Part shown: one piece after another, positions 50,793-58,691 of the stretch
How positions within the stretch are numbered: position 1 is the stretch's first letter
Layout: the number at the start of each line of letters is the position of its first letter
DNA from: Chiayiivirga sp.
Lineage (GTDB): Bacteria > Pseudomonadota > Gammaproteobacteria > Xanthomonadales > Xanthomonadaceae
Direction of reading: 5' to 3'
Assembly: GCA_022647565.1 (NCBI GenBank)
Contig: JALCLA010000002.1
Span: 372,001-436,000 of the forward strand
DNA: 64,000 nucleotides
Notes under the pieces: generated by a model
Seen by the model: only the letters and a program-made list of their open reading frames with translations
What the model was told of the DNA's origin: nothing
Databases searched by the model: none
Position numbers and translations under genes: made by a program

Positions 50793-51926
50793 CTAGGCCT
50801 GCGCTTGCAACAGCGGAACGGGTGCCGCGGCGCGGCTCGGCCAGGCATGCCGCAGGATGCGCCAGATCACCTGCCCGAACTGGCGCGGCAAGGACCCGGT
50901 GTTGTAATGCTGTCCGTAGCGCGCGCAGATCCCGCGCACGTCGGGCGCCAGTTCGGCGTAGCGGTTGGCCGGAAGGTCCGGGTAGAAGTGATGCTCGATC
51001 TGGTGGCTGAGGTTGCCGGACAGCAGGTTCAGCAGGCGGCCCCCGGCCAGGTTCGATGAACCGCGCAGCTGGCGCAGGTACCAATGGCCGCGCGATTCGT
51101 TCTTCACCACGTCCTTGGAGAAGGTTTCCGCGTCGGCGGTGAAATGCCCGCAGAAGATGATGGTGTAGGTCCAGAGGTTGCGCATCACGTTGGCGACGAC
51201 GCTGCCCAGCAATACGGGCAGGAAGAACGGCCCGACCAGCAGCGGGAACAGCACGTAGTCGCGTACGACCTGGCGCGCCATCTTGCGTCCGACCGGGCGG
51301 AAGCTGCGGCGCAACTGCGCCCGGCTCATGCGACCTTGCAGCCAGCGCCCGAGACGCAGGTCCTGGATCGCCACGCCCCACTCGAACAGCAGCGCAAAGA
51401 CCACCGCGACCAGCGGCTGGACCAGGTAGAACGGCTTCCAGCGCTGCTCGGGGAAGAGGCGCAGCAGGCCGTAGCCGATGTCGTCGTCCAGGCCTCGCAC
51501 GTTGGTGTAGGTGTGGTGCCGGAAATTGTGGGTCTTGCGCCAGTTGTCGCCGGTGGCAACGATGTCCCACTCGTAGCTGCGACCCTCCAGGTGCGGGTCA
51601 CGCATCCAGTCGTACTGGCCGTGCATCACGTTGTGGCCCAGTTCCATGTTCTCGAGGATCTTGGACAACCCCAGCAAAGCGGTGCCAAGCACGCACGCGG
51701 GCCAGAGCAGGATCGGCCACAGGGTGCTGCCGAGGATCGCGCCGAGCAGCAGCAGGAAACGGCCGGCGAGGCCGGTGTAGCGCACCGATTTCACCACGGC
51801 GCGGATGTAATCGGCATCACGCTGTCCGAGCGTGGCGACGGTGCGCTGGCGCAGCGCATCCAGTTCGGCGCCGAAACGTTCCAGTTCGAGCGGCGACAGC
51901 GGGCGGTTGCGGGCGGGATGGCTCAT
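50793..51926 (-). CDS. Membrane fatty-acid desaturase (acyl-lipid/acyl-CoA type)
   Basis: A 377-residue di-iron desaturase. Three histidine boxes are in place: GHNVMHGQYDW (H-x3-H), NFRHHTYTN (H-x-x-H-H preceded by KTHN), and SHQIEHHFYPDLP (H-x2-H-H), with hydrophobic segments around LLLLGAILGSTLWPILLW. It should place a double bond in membrane acyl chains. The ferredoxin-type reductase gene 7 bp upstream, same strand, is its electron donor, and the divergent TetR-family gene is the likely regulator. Confidence 0.95.
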   Translation of the reverse strand: MSHPARNRPLSPLELERFGAELDALRQRTVATLGQRDADYIRAVVKSVRYTGLAGRFLLLLGAILGSTLWPILLWPACVLGTALLGLSKILENMELGHNVMHGQYDWMRDPHLEGRSYEWDIVATGDNWRKTHNFRHHTYTNVRGLDDDIGYGLLRLFPEQRWKPFYLVQPLVAVVFALLFEWGVAIQDLRLGRWLQGRMSRAQLRRSFRPVGRKMARQVVRDYVLFPLLVGPFFLPVLLGSVVANVMRNLWTYTIIFCGHFTADAETFSKDVVKNESRGHWYLRQLRGSSNLAGGRLLNLLSGNLSHQIEHHFYPDLPANRYAELAPDVRGICARYGQHYNTGSLPRQFGQVIWRILRHAWPSRAAAPVPLLQAQA

Positions 51927-51933
51927 GCGCGGA

Positions 51934-53052
51934 TCACAGATCGAGAACGAGGTCGCTGGCGGCGCCATGCACGCACAGCTTGAGGGCCGACACCGGTTCG
52001 TCGACGACGGCATCGGTGTACAGGTGGCGCGCCTCGCCCGAGGTCTTGGCGCAGGCGCAGGTATTGCAGATGCCCATGCGGCAACCGTGTGCAGGATGGA
52101 TGCCCTGTGCTTCCAGCGCACTGAGCAGCGACTGGCCGCGCGCGATGCGCAAGCGGCGGCCGGAGCGTGCCAGCGTGACCTCGACTTCGCCTTGCGCGTC
52201 GACGCTGCGCGGTGGCGGCGAAAAGGCCTCGGCCTCGAATTGCACCACGCGATCCGCGAGCAGCGCACGCGCGCTGTCGACGAAACCGCCCGGGCCGCAG
52301 GCAAAGACCTGGCGTTGATCCAGATCGGGCACCCGGGCTTGCGGCACGGACGCATCGAGACGACCGCCGAGCTCATCGGCGCGCAGTTCCGGTTCGCGAG
52401 TCAGGACGAAGTGCACGCGGAAGTTCGGATGCGCTGCGGCCAGCGCGCGCAGTTCATCGGCGAAGCACTGCTCGGCGCGGGTGCGCGTCCAGTACAGCAA
52501 GGTCAGCGGGTTCGGCATCGCGTTTGCCGCCGCCGCGCGGATCAAGGCCATCAGCGGCGTTATGCCACTACCGGCCGCGAGGAACAGCCATGCGCCCTGC
52601 GGCGCCGCCGGCCAGGTCATCGCGCCGAAAGCGGGCGCAAGCTGCAGCACGTCGCCGATGCTGGTCACGTCGCACAGATGCGGGCTGAGCTTGCCACCCG
52701 CGACCCGCTTCACCGTGATGGCGAGACGGCCATCGGCGCGCGGCGCCTCGCACAGGCTGTAGCTGCGCGTGACCAGGCGACCATCGATCTCGACCCCCAC
52801 ACCGAGGTGCTGCCCGGCGCGGAAGCCGCGCCAATGCCGGTTCGGCTGCAGCCACAGGGTGACCGCGTCGCTGGATGCGTCTTCACGCCCGACGATTCGG
52901 GCCAGCGCCTGCCGCGACGACCAGGTTGGGTCGAGCCGCAAGGTCCAGAAATCGAGTACCTGCGGCGGCACCATGGCGCTCAGGAAGCGCCGAACGGGAT
53001 GGCGTTGGCGGTAATGGGGTCGTGGAAGGGTGGAACCGGCGAGGCGCGTCAT
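51934..53052 (-). CDS. Ferredoxin reductase with C-terminal 2Fe-2S domain, electron donor to the desaturase
   Basis: A 372-residue oxidoreductase. An FAD-binding beta-barrel is shown by GQHLGVGVEIDGRLVTRSYSL (R-x-Y-S), an NAD(P)-binding domain by FLAAGSGITPLMALIRA and YWTRTRAEQCFADEL, and a plant-type ferredoxin domain by CRMGICNTCACA (C-x4-C-x2-C) with a further Cys in ALKLCVHG. This fused layout matches the donors of DesB/DesA-type desaturases. The first ATG in frame is at 53067, but the ATG at 53052 is preferred because the -10 of the candidate promoter (TATAGT at 53064-53059) lies between; a message from it would start at the ATG with no leader. Confidence 0.94.
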   Translation of the reverse strand: MTRLAGSTLPRPHYRQRHPVRRFLSAMVPPQVLDFWTLRLDPTWSSRQALARIVGREDASSDAVTLWLQPNRHWRGFRAGQHLGVGVEIDGRLVTRSYSLCEAPRADGRLAITVKRVAGGKLSPHLCDVTSIGDVLQLAPAFGAMTWPAAPQGAWLFLAAGSGITPLMALIRAAAANAMPNPLTLLYWTRTRAEQCFADELRALAAAHPNFRVHFVLTREPELRADELGGRLDASVPQARVPDLDQRQVFACGPGGFVDSARALLADRVVQFEAEAFSPPPRSVDAQGEVEVTLARSGRRLRIARGQSLLSALEAQGIHPAHGCRMGICNTCACAKTSGEARHLYTDAVVDEPVSALKLCVHGAASDLVLDL

Positions 53053-53074
53053 GGCGACACTATACAAATGCAGT

Positions 53075-53096
53075 TACAAGCGTGTCTACACTTGTA
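53075..53096. promoter_or_regulatory. Operator-like palindrome between desaturase operon and TetR gene
   Basis: A 22-bp near-palindrome: left arm TACAAGCGTG, two-base centre, right arm the complement of TACAAGTGTA, eight of ten positions symmetric. It lies over the -35 of the desaturase operon (TAGACA at 53088-53083, with TATAGT at 53064-53059, 18 bp apart) and over the promoter region of the TetR gene (-10-like TATATT at 53095-53100). This suits autoregulation and repression by the divergent TetR-family protein, as known for FabR and DesT. Confidence 0.6.
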
Positions 53097-53112
53097 TATT
53101 ATTTATGTCGTT

Positions 53113-53787
53113 ATGATTCCAAGACCCCTGCGCGCCAGCGACCCCGTGATGCCCGGCACCTCCCTTCCCTTCGACGAACCGGCCCGCGGGCGCAAGGCCA
53201 CGATTTCGCGCGAAGACCTGATCGCCGCCGCGCTGCGCCTGATCGGCCCGCATCGCAGCGTCTCGACCCTGAGCCTGCGCGAAGTGGCGCGCGAAGCCGA
53301 CATCGCGCCCAACAGCTTCTATCGCCAGTTCCGCGATATGGACGAGCTGGCCGTGGCCCTGATCGACCTCGCCGGGCGCTCGCTGCGCAAGATCATCGGC
53401 GCCGCGCGCCAGCGCGCGACCTCCGATCGCAGCATCGTGCGCGGCTCGGTCGAGGCCTTCATGGAACAGCTGCGCGCCGACGACCAGTTGCTGCACGTGC
53501 TGCTGCGCGAAGGCACGGCCGGCTCGGACGCATTCAAGCAGGCGGTGGAGCGCGAGCTGCGCTTCTTCGAGGACGAACTGCACCTGGACCTGATCCGGAT
53601 CAACGCCGCCAACGGCATCGTGCTGCACGAGCCGGCCCTGGTGGCGCGTGCTATCACGCGCCTGGTGTTCGCCGTGGGCGCGACCGCGATGGATTCCCCC
53701 CCCGAGCGCGACCCGGAACTGATCCGCGAACTGACCCTGATGCTGCGCATGATCATCGTCGGCTCGCGCGCGATTGCCTCGTCGTGA
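53113..53787 (+). CDS. TetR-family regulator, FabR/DesT-like
   Basis: A 224-residue repressor from ATG 53113 (212 from ATG 53149). The helix-turn-helix lies at about 37-75: ISREDLIAAALRLIGPHRSV then LSLREVAREADIAPNSFYRQFRD, the TetR signature with the FabR-like SFYRHF/QFRD wording. The rest is a helical ligand and dimer domain. FabR and DesT sense acyl-CoA or acyl-ACP and control desaturase genes; the divergent desaturase operon and shared operator strongly suggest the same role here. Confidence 0.9.
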   Translation: MIPRPLRASDPVMPGTSLPFDEPARGRKATISREDLIAAALRLIGPHRSVSTLSLREVAREADIAPNSFYRQFRDMDELAVALIDLAGRSLRKIIGAARQRATSDRSIVRGSVEAFMEQLRADDQLLHVLLREGTAGSDAFKQAVERELRFFEDELHLDLIRINAANGIVLHEPALVARAITRLVFAVGATAMDSPPERDPELIRELTLMLRMIIVGSRAIASS

Positions 53788-53904
53788 CGCCGGCCGCCAC
53801 GGAGCGCGCGCGGACGCGGCCTGTGCCGGCAGGCGCCTGATACAATCGCCGCCCTTCGTTTCCCCGCGCCCGGCCCATGCGGCCCGCGCCCAGCGCCCGA
53901 TCCC

Positions 53905-55509
53905 ATGTCCCGACACCTTACGGAAACCGCGAGGCGCCGCACCTTCGCGATCATTTCCCATCCCGACGCCGGCAAGACCACCCTGACCGAAAAGCTGTTG
54001 CTGTTCGGCGGCGCGATCCAGATGGCGGGCAGCGTCAAGGGCCGCAAGGCCGCACGCCACGCCACCTCGGACTGGATGGCACTGGAAAAGGAACGCGGCA
54101 TCTCGGTCACCAGTTCGGTGATGCAGTTCCCCTACGAAGGCCACATCGTCAACCTGCTCGACACGCCCGGCCACGCCGACTTCGGCGAGGACACCTATCG
54201 CGTGCTCACCGCGGTGGACAGCGCCTTGATGGTGATCGACGTTGCCAAGGGCGTGGAGGAACGCACCATCAAGCTGATGGACGTCTGCCGCCTGCGCGAC
54301 ACGCCGATCATGAGCTTCATCAACAAGCTTGATCGCGAAGGACGCGAGCCGATCGAATTGCTGGATGAAGTCGAACGCGTGCTCGGCATCCAGTGCGCGC
54401 CGATCACCTGGCCGATCGGCATGGGCCAGCGCCTCAAGGGCGTGGTGCATCTGGTCACCGGCGAAGTTCACCTGTACGAACAGGGCCGCAACTTCACCCG
54501 TCAGGACTCGACGATCTTCGCATCGCTGGACGACCCGGGCCTGGAAGCACGCATCGGTGCCCCGATGCTGGCCGAACTGCGCGACGAACTGGAACTGGTG
54601 CAGGGGGCCTCGCATGCGTTCGAACTGGCGTCCTACCTGTCGGGAAAGCAGACGCCGGTGTTCTTCGGTTCCGCGGTCAACAATTTCGGCGTGCAGTTGC
54701 TGCTGGATTTCTTCGTCGAGCACGCACCCGCGCCCAGGGCGCGCGCCACCACCTCGCGCGAGGTGCAGCCAAGCGAGGAGAAGCTCGCAGGCTTCGTGTT
54801 CAAGATCCAGGCCAACATGGATCCGCAACACCGCGACCGCGTTGCTTTCATGCGCATCTGCTCGGGCCGCTTCGAGGCCGGGATGAAGGCGCTGCATGTG
54901 CGCAGCGGCAAGGAAGTGAAGCTCGCCAACGCGCTGACCTTCATGGCCTCGGACCGCGAGATCGTGGCCGAGGCGTTTCCCGGCGACGTGATCGGCATCC
55001 ACAACCACGGCACGGTGTCGATCGGCGACACCTTCACCGAAGGCGAGGCCATCTCGTTCACCGGGATTCCGAACTTCGCGCCGGAACTGTTCCGCCGCGC
55101 GCGCCTGCGCGACCCGCTCAAGCTCAAGGCGCTGCAGAAGGGACTGGCCCAGCTCAGCGAGGAAGGCGCGACCCAGTTCTTCAAGCCGCTGATGTCGAAC
55201 GACCTGATCCTCGGTGCGGTCGGCATGCTGCAGTTCGACGTGGTGGCCTACCGGCTCAAGGACGAGTACGGGGTCGATGCCACCTTCGAGCCGGTGCAGG
55301 TGGCCACGGCACGCTGGATCCAGTGCGGCGACGCTTCGAGGCTGGAGGAGTTCCGCGAGAAGGCGGCGATGAATCTGGCCATCGATGCCGCCGGCGAACT
55401 GGTCTACCTCGCACCCACGCGGGTCAACCTGCAGCTCACCCAGGAACGCCATCCCGCCGTCACCTTCACCGCCACGCGCGAACACGCGCACGCGATCGAT
55501 GCGGGCTGA
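53905..55509 (+). CDS. prfC: Peptide chain release factor 3
   Basis: RF3 is a GTPase that recycles RF1 and RF2 from the ribosome after termination. The 534-residue protein has the G1 motif [15 protein letters not shown] near residue 20, G2 [13 protein letters not shown]3 [17 protein letters not shown]4 [10 protein letters not shown], the domain II line [20 protein letters not shown] and the domain III end [19 protein letters not shown] -10-like TACAAT is at 53841-53846. The frame is standard; no -35 of quality was found. A hairpin (55522-55537, TGGAGC/GCTCCA) follows the stop. Confidence 0.97.
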   Translation: MSRHLTETARRRTFAIISHPDAGKTTLTEKLLLFGGAIQMAGSVKGRKAARHATSDWMALEKERGISVTSSVMQFPYEGHIVNLLDTPGHADFGEDTYRVLTAVDSALMVIDVAKGVEERTIKLMDVCRLRDTPIMSFINKLDREGREPIELLDEVERVLGIQCAPITWPIGMGQRLKGVVHLVTGEVHLYEQGRNFTRQDSTIFASLDDPGLEARIGAPMLAELRDELELVQGASHAFELASYLSGKQTPVFFGSAVNNFGVQLLLDFFVEHAPAPRARATTSREVQPSEEKLAGFVFKIQANMDPQHRDRVAFMRICSGRFEAGMKALHVRSGKEVKLANALTFMASDREIVAEAFPGDVIGIHNHGTVSIGDTFTEGEAISFTGIPNFAPELFRRARLRDPLKLKALQKGLAQLSEEGATQFFKPLMSNDLILGAVGMLQFDVVAYRLKDEYGVDATFEPVQVATARWIQCGDASRLEEFREKAAMNLAIDAAGELVYLAPTRVNLQLTQERHPAVTFTATREHAHAIDAG

Positions 55510-55572
55510 GCCAGCCGGCATTGGAGCATTCGCTCCAGCGCCATGGCACCACCCACGCTATCCTGCGACGCC

Positions 55573-56232
55573 ATGACTGCCCATACGACCGACCTCGCCT
55601 CGCTGCGCGAAGAACTGGCCAACGCCCTGACCCACGGCCTCGGCGCCGTGGTGGCACTGGGCGCGGGCGCGGTACTCGTCACCCTGACTGCATTGTGGGG
55701 TGACGGCTGGCAACTGGCCGGCGCGATCGTGTTCTGCGTGGCGCTGCTGCTGCTGTACGTGGCTTCGACCCTGTACCACGCGATCTCGCATCCGGTGGCC
55801 AAGGCACGGCTCAAGGTCTTCGACCACTGCGCCATCTACCTGCTGATCGCCGGCACCTACACGCCGTTCACCCTGGTCGGCCTGCGCGCGTCGTGGGGCT
55901 GGGCATTGTTCACCGCGATCTGGTCGCTGGCGCTCGCGGGCGTGGTGTTCAAACTGTTCTACACCGGCCGCTTCAAGCGGCTTTCAACCGCGATCTACAT
56001 CGCGATGGGCTGGCTGGTCGTGGTGGCCATCGTCCCGTTGTGGCGGGCGCTGGATGCCTGGACCCTGACCTGGCTGTTCTCGGGCGGAGTCGCGTACACC
56101 GCGGGCACGGCGTTCTACCTGAACGAGCGCATTCCCTACGGACACACGATCTGGCATGCCTTCGTGCTGACCGGCAGCATCTGCCACTTCGTTGCGGTTT
56201 CACTGCAGGTGTTGCAACCGCCAGGCAGCTAG
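55573..56232 (+). CDS. Hemolysin III / TrhA family membrane protein
   Basis: A 219-residue protein with seven transmembrane helices. The PAQR-type signature is intact: ELANALTHGLGAVVALGAG (H in helix 1), LLLLYVASTLYHAISHPVAK (S-x3-H), FDHCAIYLLIAGTYTPF (D-H-x-x-I-Y-x-L-I-A-G-x-Y), and near the end IPYGHTIWHAFVLTGSICHF (H-x3-H and H). Members of this group have been linked to membrane-energy homeostasis; the hemolysin name is historic. Start chosen at ATG 55573, ten codons after an earlier in-frame ATG at 55543. Confidence 0.92.
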   Translation: MTAHTTDLASLREELANALTHGLGAVVALGAGAVLVTLTALWGDGWQLAGAIVFCVALLLLYVASTLYHAISHPVAKARLKVFDHCAIYLLIAGTYTPFTLVGLRASWGWALFTAIWSLALAGVVFKLFYTGRFKRLSTAIYIAMGWLVVVAIVPLWRALDAWTLTWLFSGGVAYTAGTAFYLNERIPYGHTIWHAFVLTGSICHFVAVSLQVLQPPGS

Positions 56233-56242
56233 TCCGGCTCGA

Positions 56243-56743
56243 TTACGAGTCGAAATCGCCGCCGAAGATGGCCTGCGCCTCGGCCGGTGCCGCGTCCGCC
56301 GCGGAGTCCGCTTCGAATGAGGCCCCCAGGATCGTCTCCTGCGAGGCCGTCTCGAACGACACGGCAAAGATCGCCTCGTCCGTGGCGCTTGCATCAACCG
56401 CCAGCGGCGCGGGCGTCGAGCCCGGACGCAGCGTGACCAGCAGGATCGCGGCGGCGCCCATGCCCGCGGCCAAGGCCAGCCAGCCACGCGCGGGCGCACG
56501 CGACACCGGCGCGCGCAGCGCCGCAACCTCGCGACTCAGCTGCGCGGCATCGCCGCCCAGTGCCAGCGCGGTGCGAAGCACATCGGCATGCGCCGTCGAG
56601 GCCGCGATGCGATCAAGCGGAGTCCCTTCTTCGTCTGGATAACCCGAACGGGCGAGAGCGTCGCTCAAGTCGTCGGAGGTCAGCGCGGCGTCGCGACGCG
56701 CCGACCGGCGGCGGTAGAGGGCTTTGAGGCGTTCGTCACTCAT
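56243..56743 (-). CDS. Membrane protein downstream of ECF sigma factor, putative anti-sigma-like
   Basis: A 166-residue protein (MSDERLKALYRRR start; a second ATG at 56752 is three codons upstream). An N-terminal acidic/basic domain of about 90 residues precedes a single hydrophobic helix (GWLALAAGMGAAAILLVTLR) and an Ala-rich, acidic tail outside (FETASQETILGASFEA). The gene starts inside the end of the sigma factor gene, the usual place for an anti-sigma factor, and the single-helix topology fits. The zinc-anti-sigma motif (H-x3-C-x2-C) is absent. No family is recognised with confidence. Confidence 0.6.
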   Translation of the reverse strand: MSDERLKALYRRRSARRDAALTSDDLSDALARSGYPDEEGTPLDRIAASTAHADVLRTALALGGDAAQLSREVAALRAPVSRAPARGWLALAAGMGAAAILLVTLRPGSTPAPLAVDASATDEAIFAVSFETASQETILGASFEADSAADAAPAEAQAIFGGDFDS

Positions 56744-57275
56744 CGTAGTCATCCATTCCCAGCGCGGTGAGGCGCTGTTTCACTTCATCCAGTCCGCGAT
56801 ACACGAGCTTGCGCGCGGCATCGAGGGTGAGGCCGCTGAGGTCGGCCAGCTCCTGCAAGGCATAGCCTTGCAGGTACAACTGCAGCGGTCGCCGGCGACG
56901 TGGCGAGAGCGCGGCGAGGCATTCGCCCAACTGCGCCATCTGCTGCGCCTCGGTCGCGGCCCGGTCCGGTCGGATGCCCGCATCGGGCAGTTCGAACTCG
57001 CCGTCCTCCGGCTCCGGCAGGGCTTCGGCGGGCCGGGCCTGGGCCCGGCGCAGCGCGTCCACCATCACCGTCACCACCACCTTCTGGATGTAAGACGCAG
57101 GGAAGTCGGCGTTTGGGTCGCGCTCCAGTGCTTTCCACAAGCGGATGCGCACCTCCTGCTCCACGTCATCGGGGTCGATTCCGTGCTGGATCAATCGGTT
57201 GGACTCGATCTGGGCGCGCACCCGGGCGGCGAAACGGCGCAGCAGCTGTTCCAGTCGGGAATGGGGCAAGGACAC
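56736..57275 (-). CDS. ECF-type RNA polymerase sigma factor
   Basis: About 179 residues from GTG 57275 (MSLPHSRLEQLLRRF). Region 2 is seen in DPDDVEQEVRIRLWKALERD and SYIQKVVVTVMVDALRRAQ, and region 4 in LAALSPRRRRPLQLYLQGYALQELADLSGLTLDAARKLVYRGLDEVKQRL. The frame is open up to 57332, but its first codons there are TTG and the sequence is not family-like, so the GTG is preferred. The gene overlaps the putative membrane partner at its 3' end. Confidence 0.85.
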   Translation of the reverse strand: MSLPHSRLEQLLRRFAARVRAQIESNRLIQHGIDPDDVEQEVRIRLWKALERDPNADFPASYIQKVVVTVMVDALRRAQARPAEALPEPEDGEFELPDAGIRPDRAATEAQQMAQLGECLAALSPRRRRPLQLYLQGYALQELADLSGLTLDAARKLVYRGLDEVKQRLTALGMDDYDE

Positions 57276-57347
57276 GCGGGAACCCGGTGGCGGGGAGCGC
57301 GCATGATTCCCGAAACCCTCCCCGCGCCACAAGCGCGGGCTGCCGGC

Positions 57348-57779
57348 TCAACCGGTGGTGATGTACTGCTGCAGCTGGGCGATTTCCTGCTGCTGCTCCT
57401 CGATCACCGCCTTGACCAGGTCGCCGATCGACAGCACGCCGACGATGTTGCCGCCCTCGCGCACCGGAAGATGGCGGAAGCGGTGTTCGGTCATCAACCG
57501 CATGCAGTGGTTGACCGTGTCCTCGGGCGACACCGTGGTCACCGGGCTGGACATGATGTCCCAGGCCGGCGTCTCGGCCGAGGAGCGGCCCTTGAGGATC
57601 ACCTTCCGCGCGTAGTCGCGCTCGGACAGGATGCCGAGCAGGTCCTCGCCGCGCATCACCAGCACCGCGCCGATGTGGTGGTCGGCCATGAGCTGGATCG
57701 CTTCCAGTACCGGCTCCTCCGGCGCTACGGCCACCACCTTGCGACCCTTGCCATCGAGAAGCTGTTTGACGGTGCGCAT
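57348..57779 (-). CDS. CBS-domain pair protein
   Basis: A 143-residue soluble protein that is almost entirely two CBS domains: first MADHHIGAVLVMRGEDLLGILSERDYARKV (with the family line LSERD), second CMRLMTEHRFRHLPVREGGNIVGVLSIGDLVK. Such stand-alone pairs bind adenosine nucleotides and regulate partners. The C-terminal tail EEQQQEIAQLQQYITTG is typical of the YchF-like/inosine-5'-monophosphate-like stand-alone group in proteobacteria. Target unknown. Confidence 0.93.
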   Translation of the reverse strand: MRTVKQLLDGKGRKVVAVAPEEPVLEAIQLMADHHIGAVLVMRGEDLLGILSERDYARKVILKGRSSAETPAWDIMSSPVTTVSPEDTVNHCMRLMTEHRFRHLPVREGGNIVGVLSIGDLVKAVIEEQQQEIAQLQQYITTG

Positions 57780-57885
57780 GATGCGTCTCCTGCCCGGTGC
57801 GTCGACGACTGGGCGAAGTCGGCCCGACCGCGGCGAGTTGGTGACGTCCGAGGCCGCGAAGCGGACTCGGCGGGAAATCCCGGGC

Positions 57886-58015
57886 TATTGAGACTTGCGC
57901 AAATGATTGACGTGATGCCTTGCTTTCGTAGAGCGGGGCTTGCCCCGCCCAAGCCGGGCAAGCCCGGCTCTACAACGGCTCATCGCCGTGTCAATCAATC
58001 TGGCAAGTCTCAATA
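57886..58015. repeat. 130-bp MITE-like palindrome with 13-bp perfect terminal inverted repeats
   Basis: TATTGAGACTTGC at 57886-57898 is the exact reverse complement of GCAAGTCTCAATA at 58003-58015. Inside the ends, GATTGAC (57905-57911) and GTCAATC repeat the symmetry. If TA is taken as a target-site duplication, the element is TA-TTGAGACTTGC...GCAAGTCTCAA-TA, as for IS630/Tc1-type MITEs; this is inference. A GTAG-type REP pair sits at its centre. No gene is found in the rest of the 57780-58223 gap. Confidence 0.65.
57928..57973. repeat. REPIN-like pair of inverted GTAG-type REP hairpins
   Basis: Two REP hairpins face each other: GCGGGGC-TT-GCCCCGC (57933-57948) after GTAGA, and AGCCGGGC-AA-GCCCGGCT (57952-57969) before CTAC. 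The outer ends GTAG and CTAC pair, giving a three-way junction. GTAG-headed palindromes are typical of Stenotrophomonas and relatives (SMAG elements); inverted REP pairs are the REPIN unit moved by RAYT transposases. Confidence 0.75.
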
Positions 58016-58223
58016 ATTCCCAAGGCCGATGTTCGATAGTGGAATACTGGGCCGCGCCGGCGGACGCGTCAATTTCCCCGACCTTTGCCCGAGTTCCGTT
58101 GCCAGCAACTCAATGCCTTGGGTTCCGCGATTGCCGATCTCCCGTGTCGCACCCGCGAACAGCACCGCGACGCCAACGCCCGAAGTGCGGGATCAGCTGC
58201 CGGAGGATTCCATGCAGCAGGCG

Positions 58224-58682
58224 TCAGCCATCACTGTCTTGGCTCGCCCCGACCCGGATTCGGAGCAGCGACCGGCCCGCCAGGTACAACAACACCCCGA
58301 CTGGCCCGAACAAGAACGTTGCCGGCAGCGCGACCACGAGCGGGAATCTGGACCGATTCCCCGACAGGGCGTCGTCGACCATCCAGCGCCCGACAAAAAG
58401 GTCAAACGCGAGGAAGTGCGTCCACGCGCCGAGCATCTTTCCCGGCGCGGAAAAAAGAACCTGCACTGCGCCAAGAGACTGAAAGCCTCCCCCAGGCGTT
58501 GATCCCCAGTAGCGCGCGAGAAAGGCCACGTACGCAACGCACAAAAGAATCGGCACCCCGCGCCCGCCGAAGAGCAAGAGCGCGCGGCGGATCTTTCCCG
58601 GCCTGATCGAGGCTGCGGCAGCCAACCCGATCCAGGCAAGGATCGCGGCAAGACTGACGATTGAAAAGGCCGCTTCCGGCAT
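58224..58682 (-). CDS. ABA4-like (DUF4281) membrane protein
   Basis: A 152-residue protein with four hydrophobic segments: SIVSLAAILAWIGLAAAAS, GVPILLCVAYVAFLARYW, WTHFLAFDLFVGRWMVDDAL and FPLVVALPATFLFGPVGVLL. The middle phrase GAWTHFLAFDLFVGRW and the FGPVGVLLYLAGRS end are the signature of the ABA4-like DUF4281 family, whose plant member is needed for neoxanthin synthesis. The bacterial function is unknown. It ends the unit with the glycosyltransferase gene 9 bp upstream. Confidence 0.82.
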   Translation of the reverse strand: MPEAAFSIVSLAAILAWIGLAAAASIRPGKIRRALLLFGGRGVPILLCVAYVAFLARYWGSTPGGGFQSLGAVQVLFSAPGKMLGAWTHFLAFDLFVGRWMVDDALSGNRSRFPLVVALPATFLFGPVGVLLYLAGRSLLRIRVGASQDSDG

Positions 58683-58691
58683 GCCGAACTC

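Noticed and set aside
57780..58223. A small protein gene in the gap after the CBS gene
   Set aside because: Frames here run through palindromic repeats, have no ribosome site and no protein-like composition.
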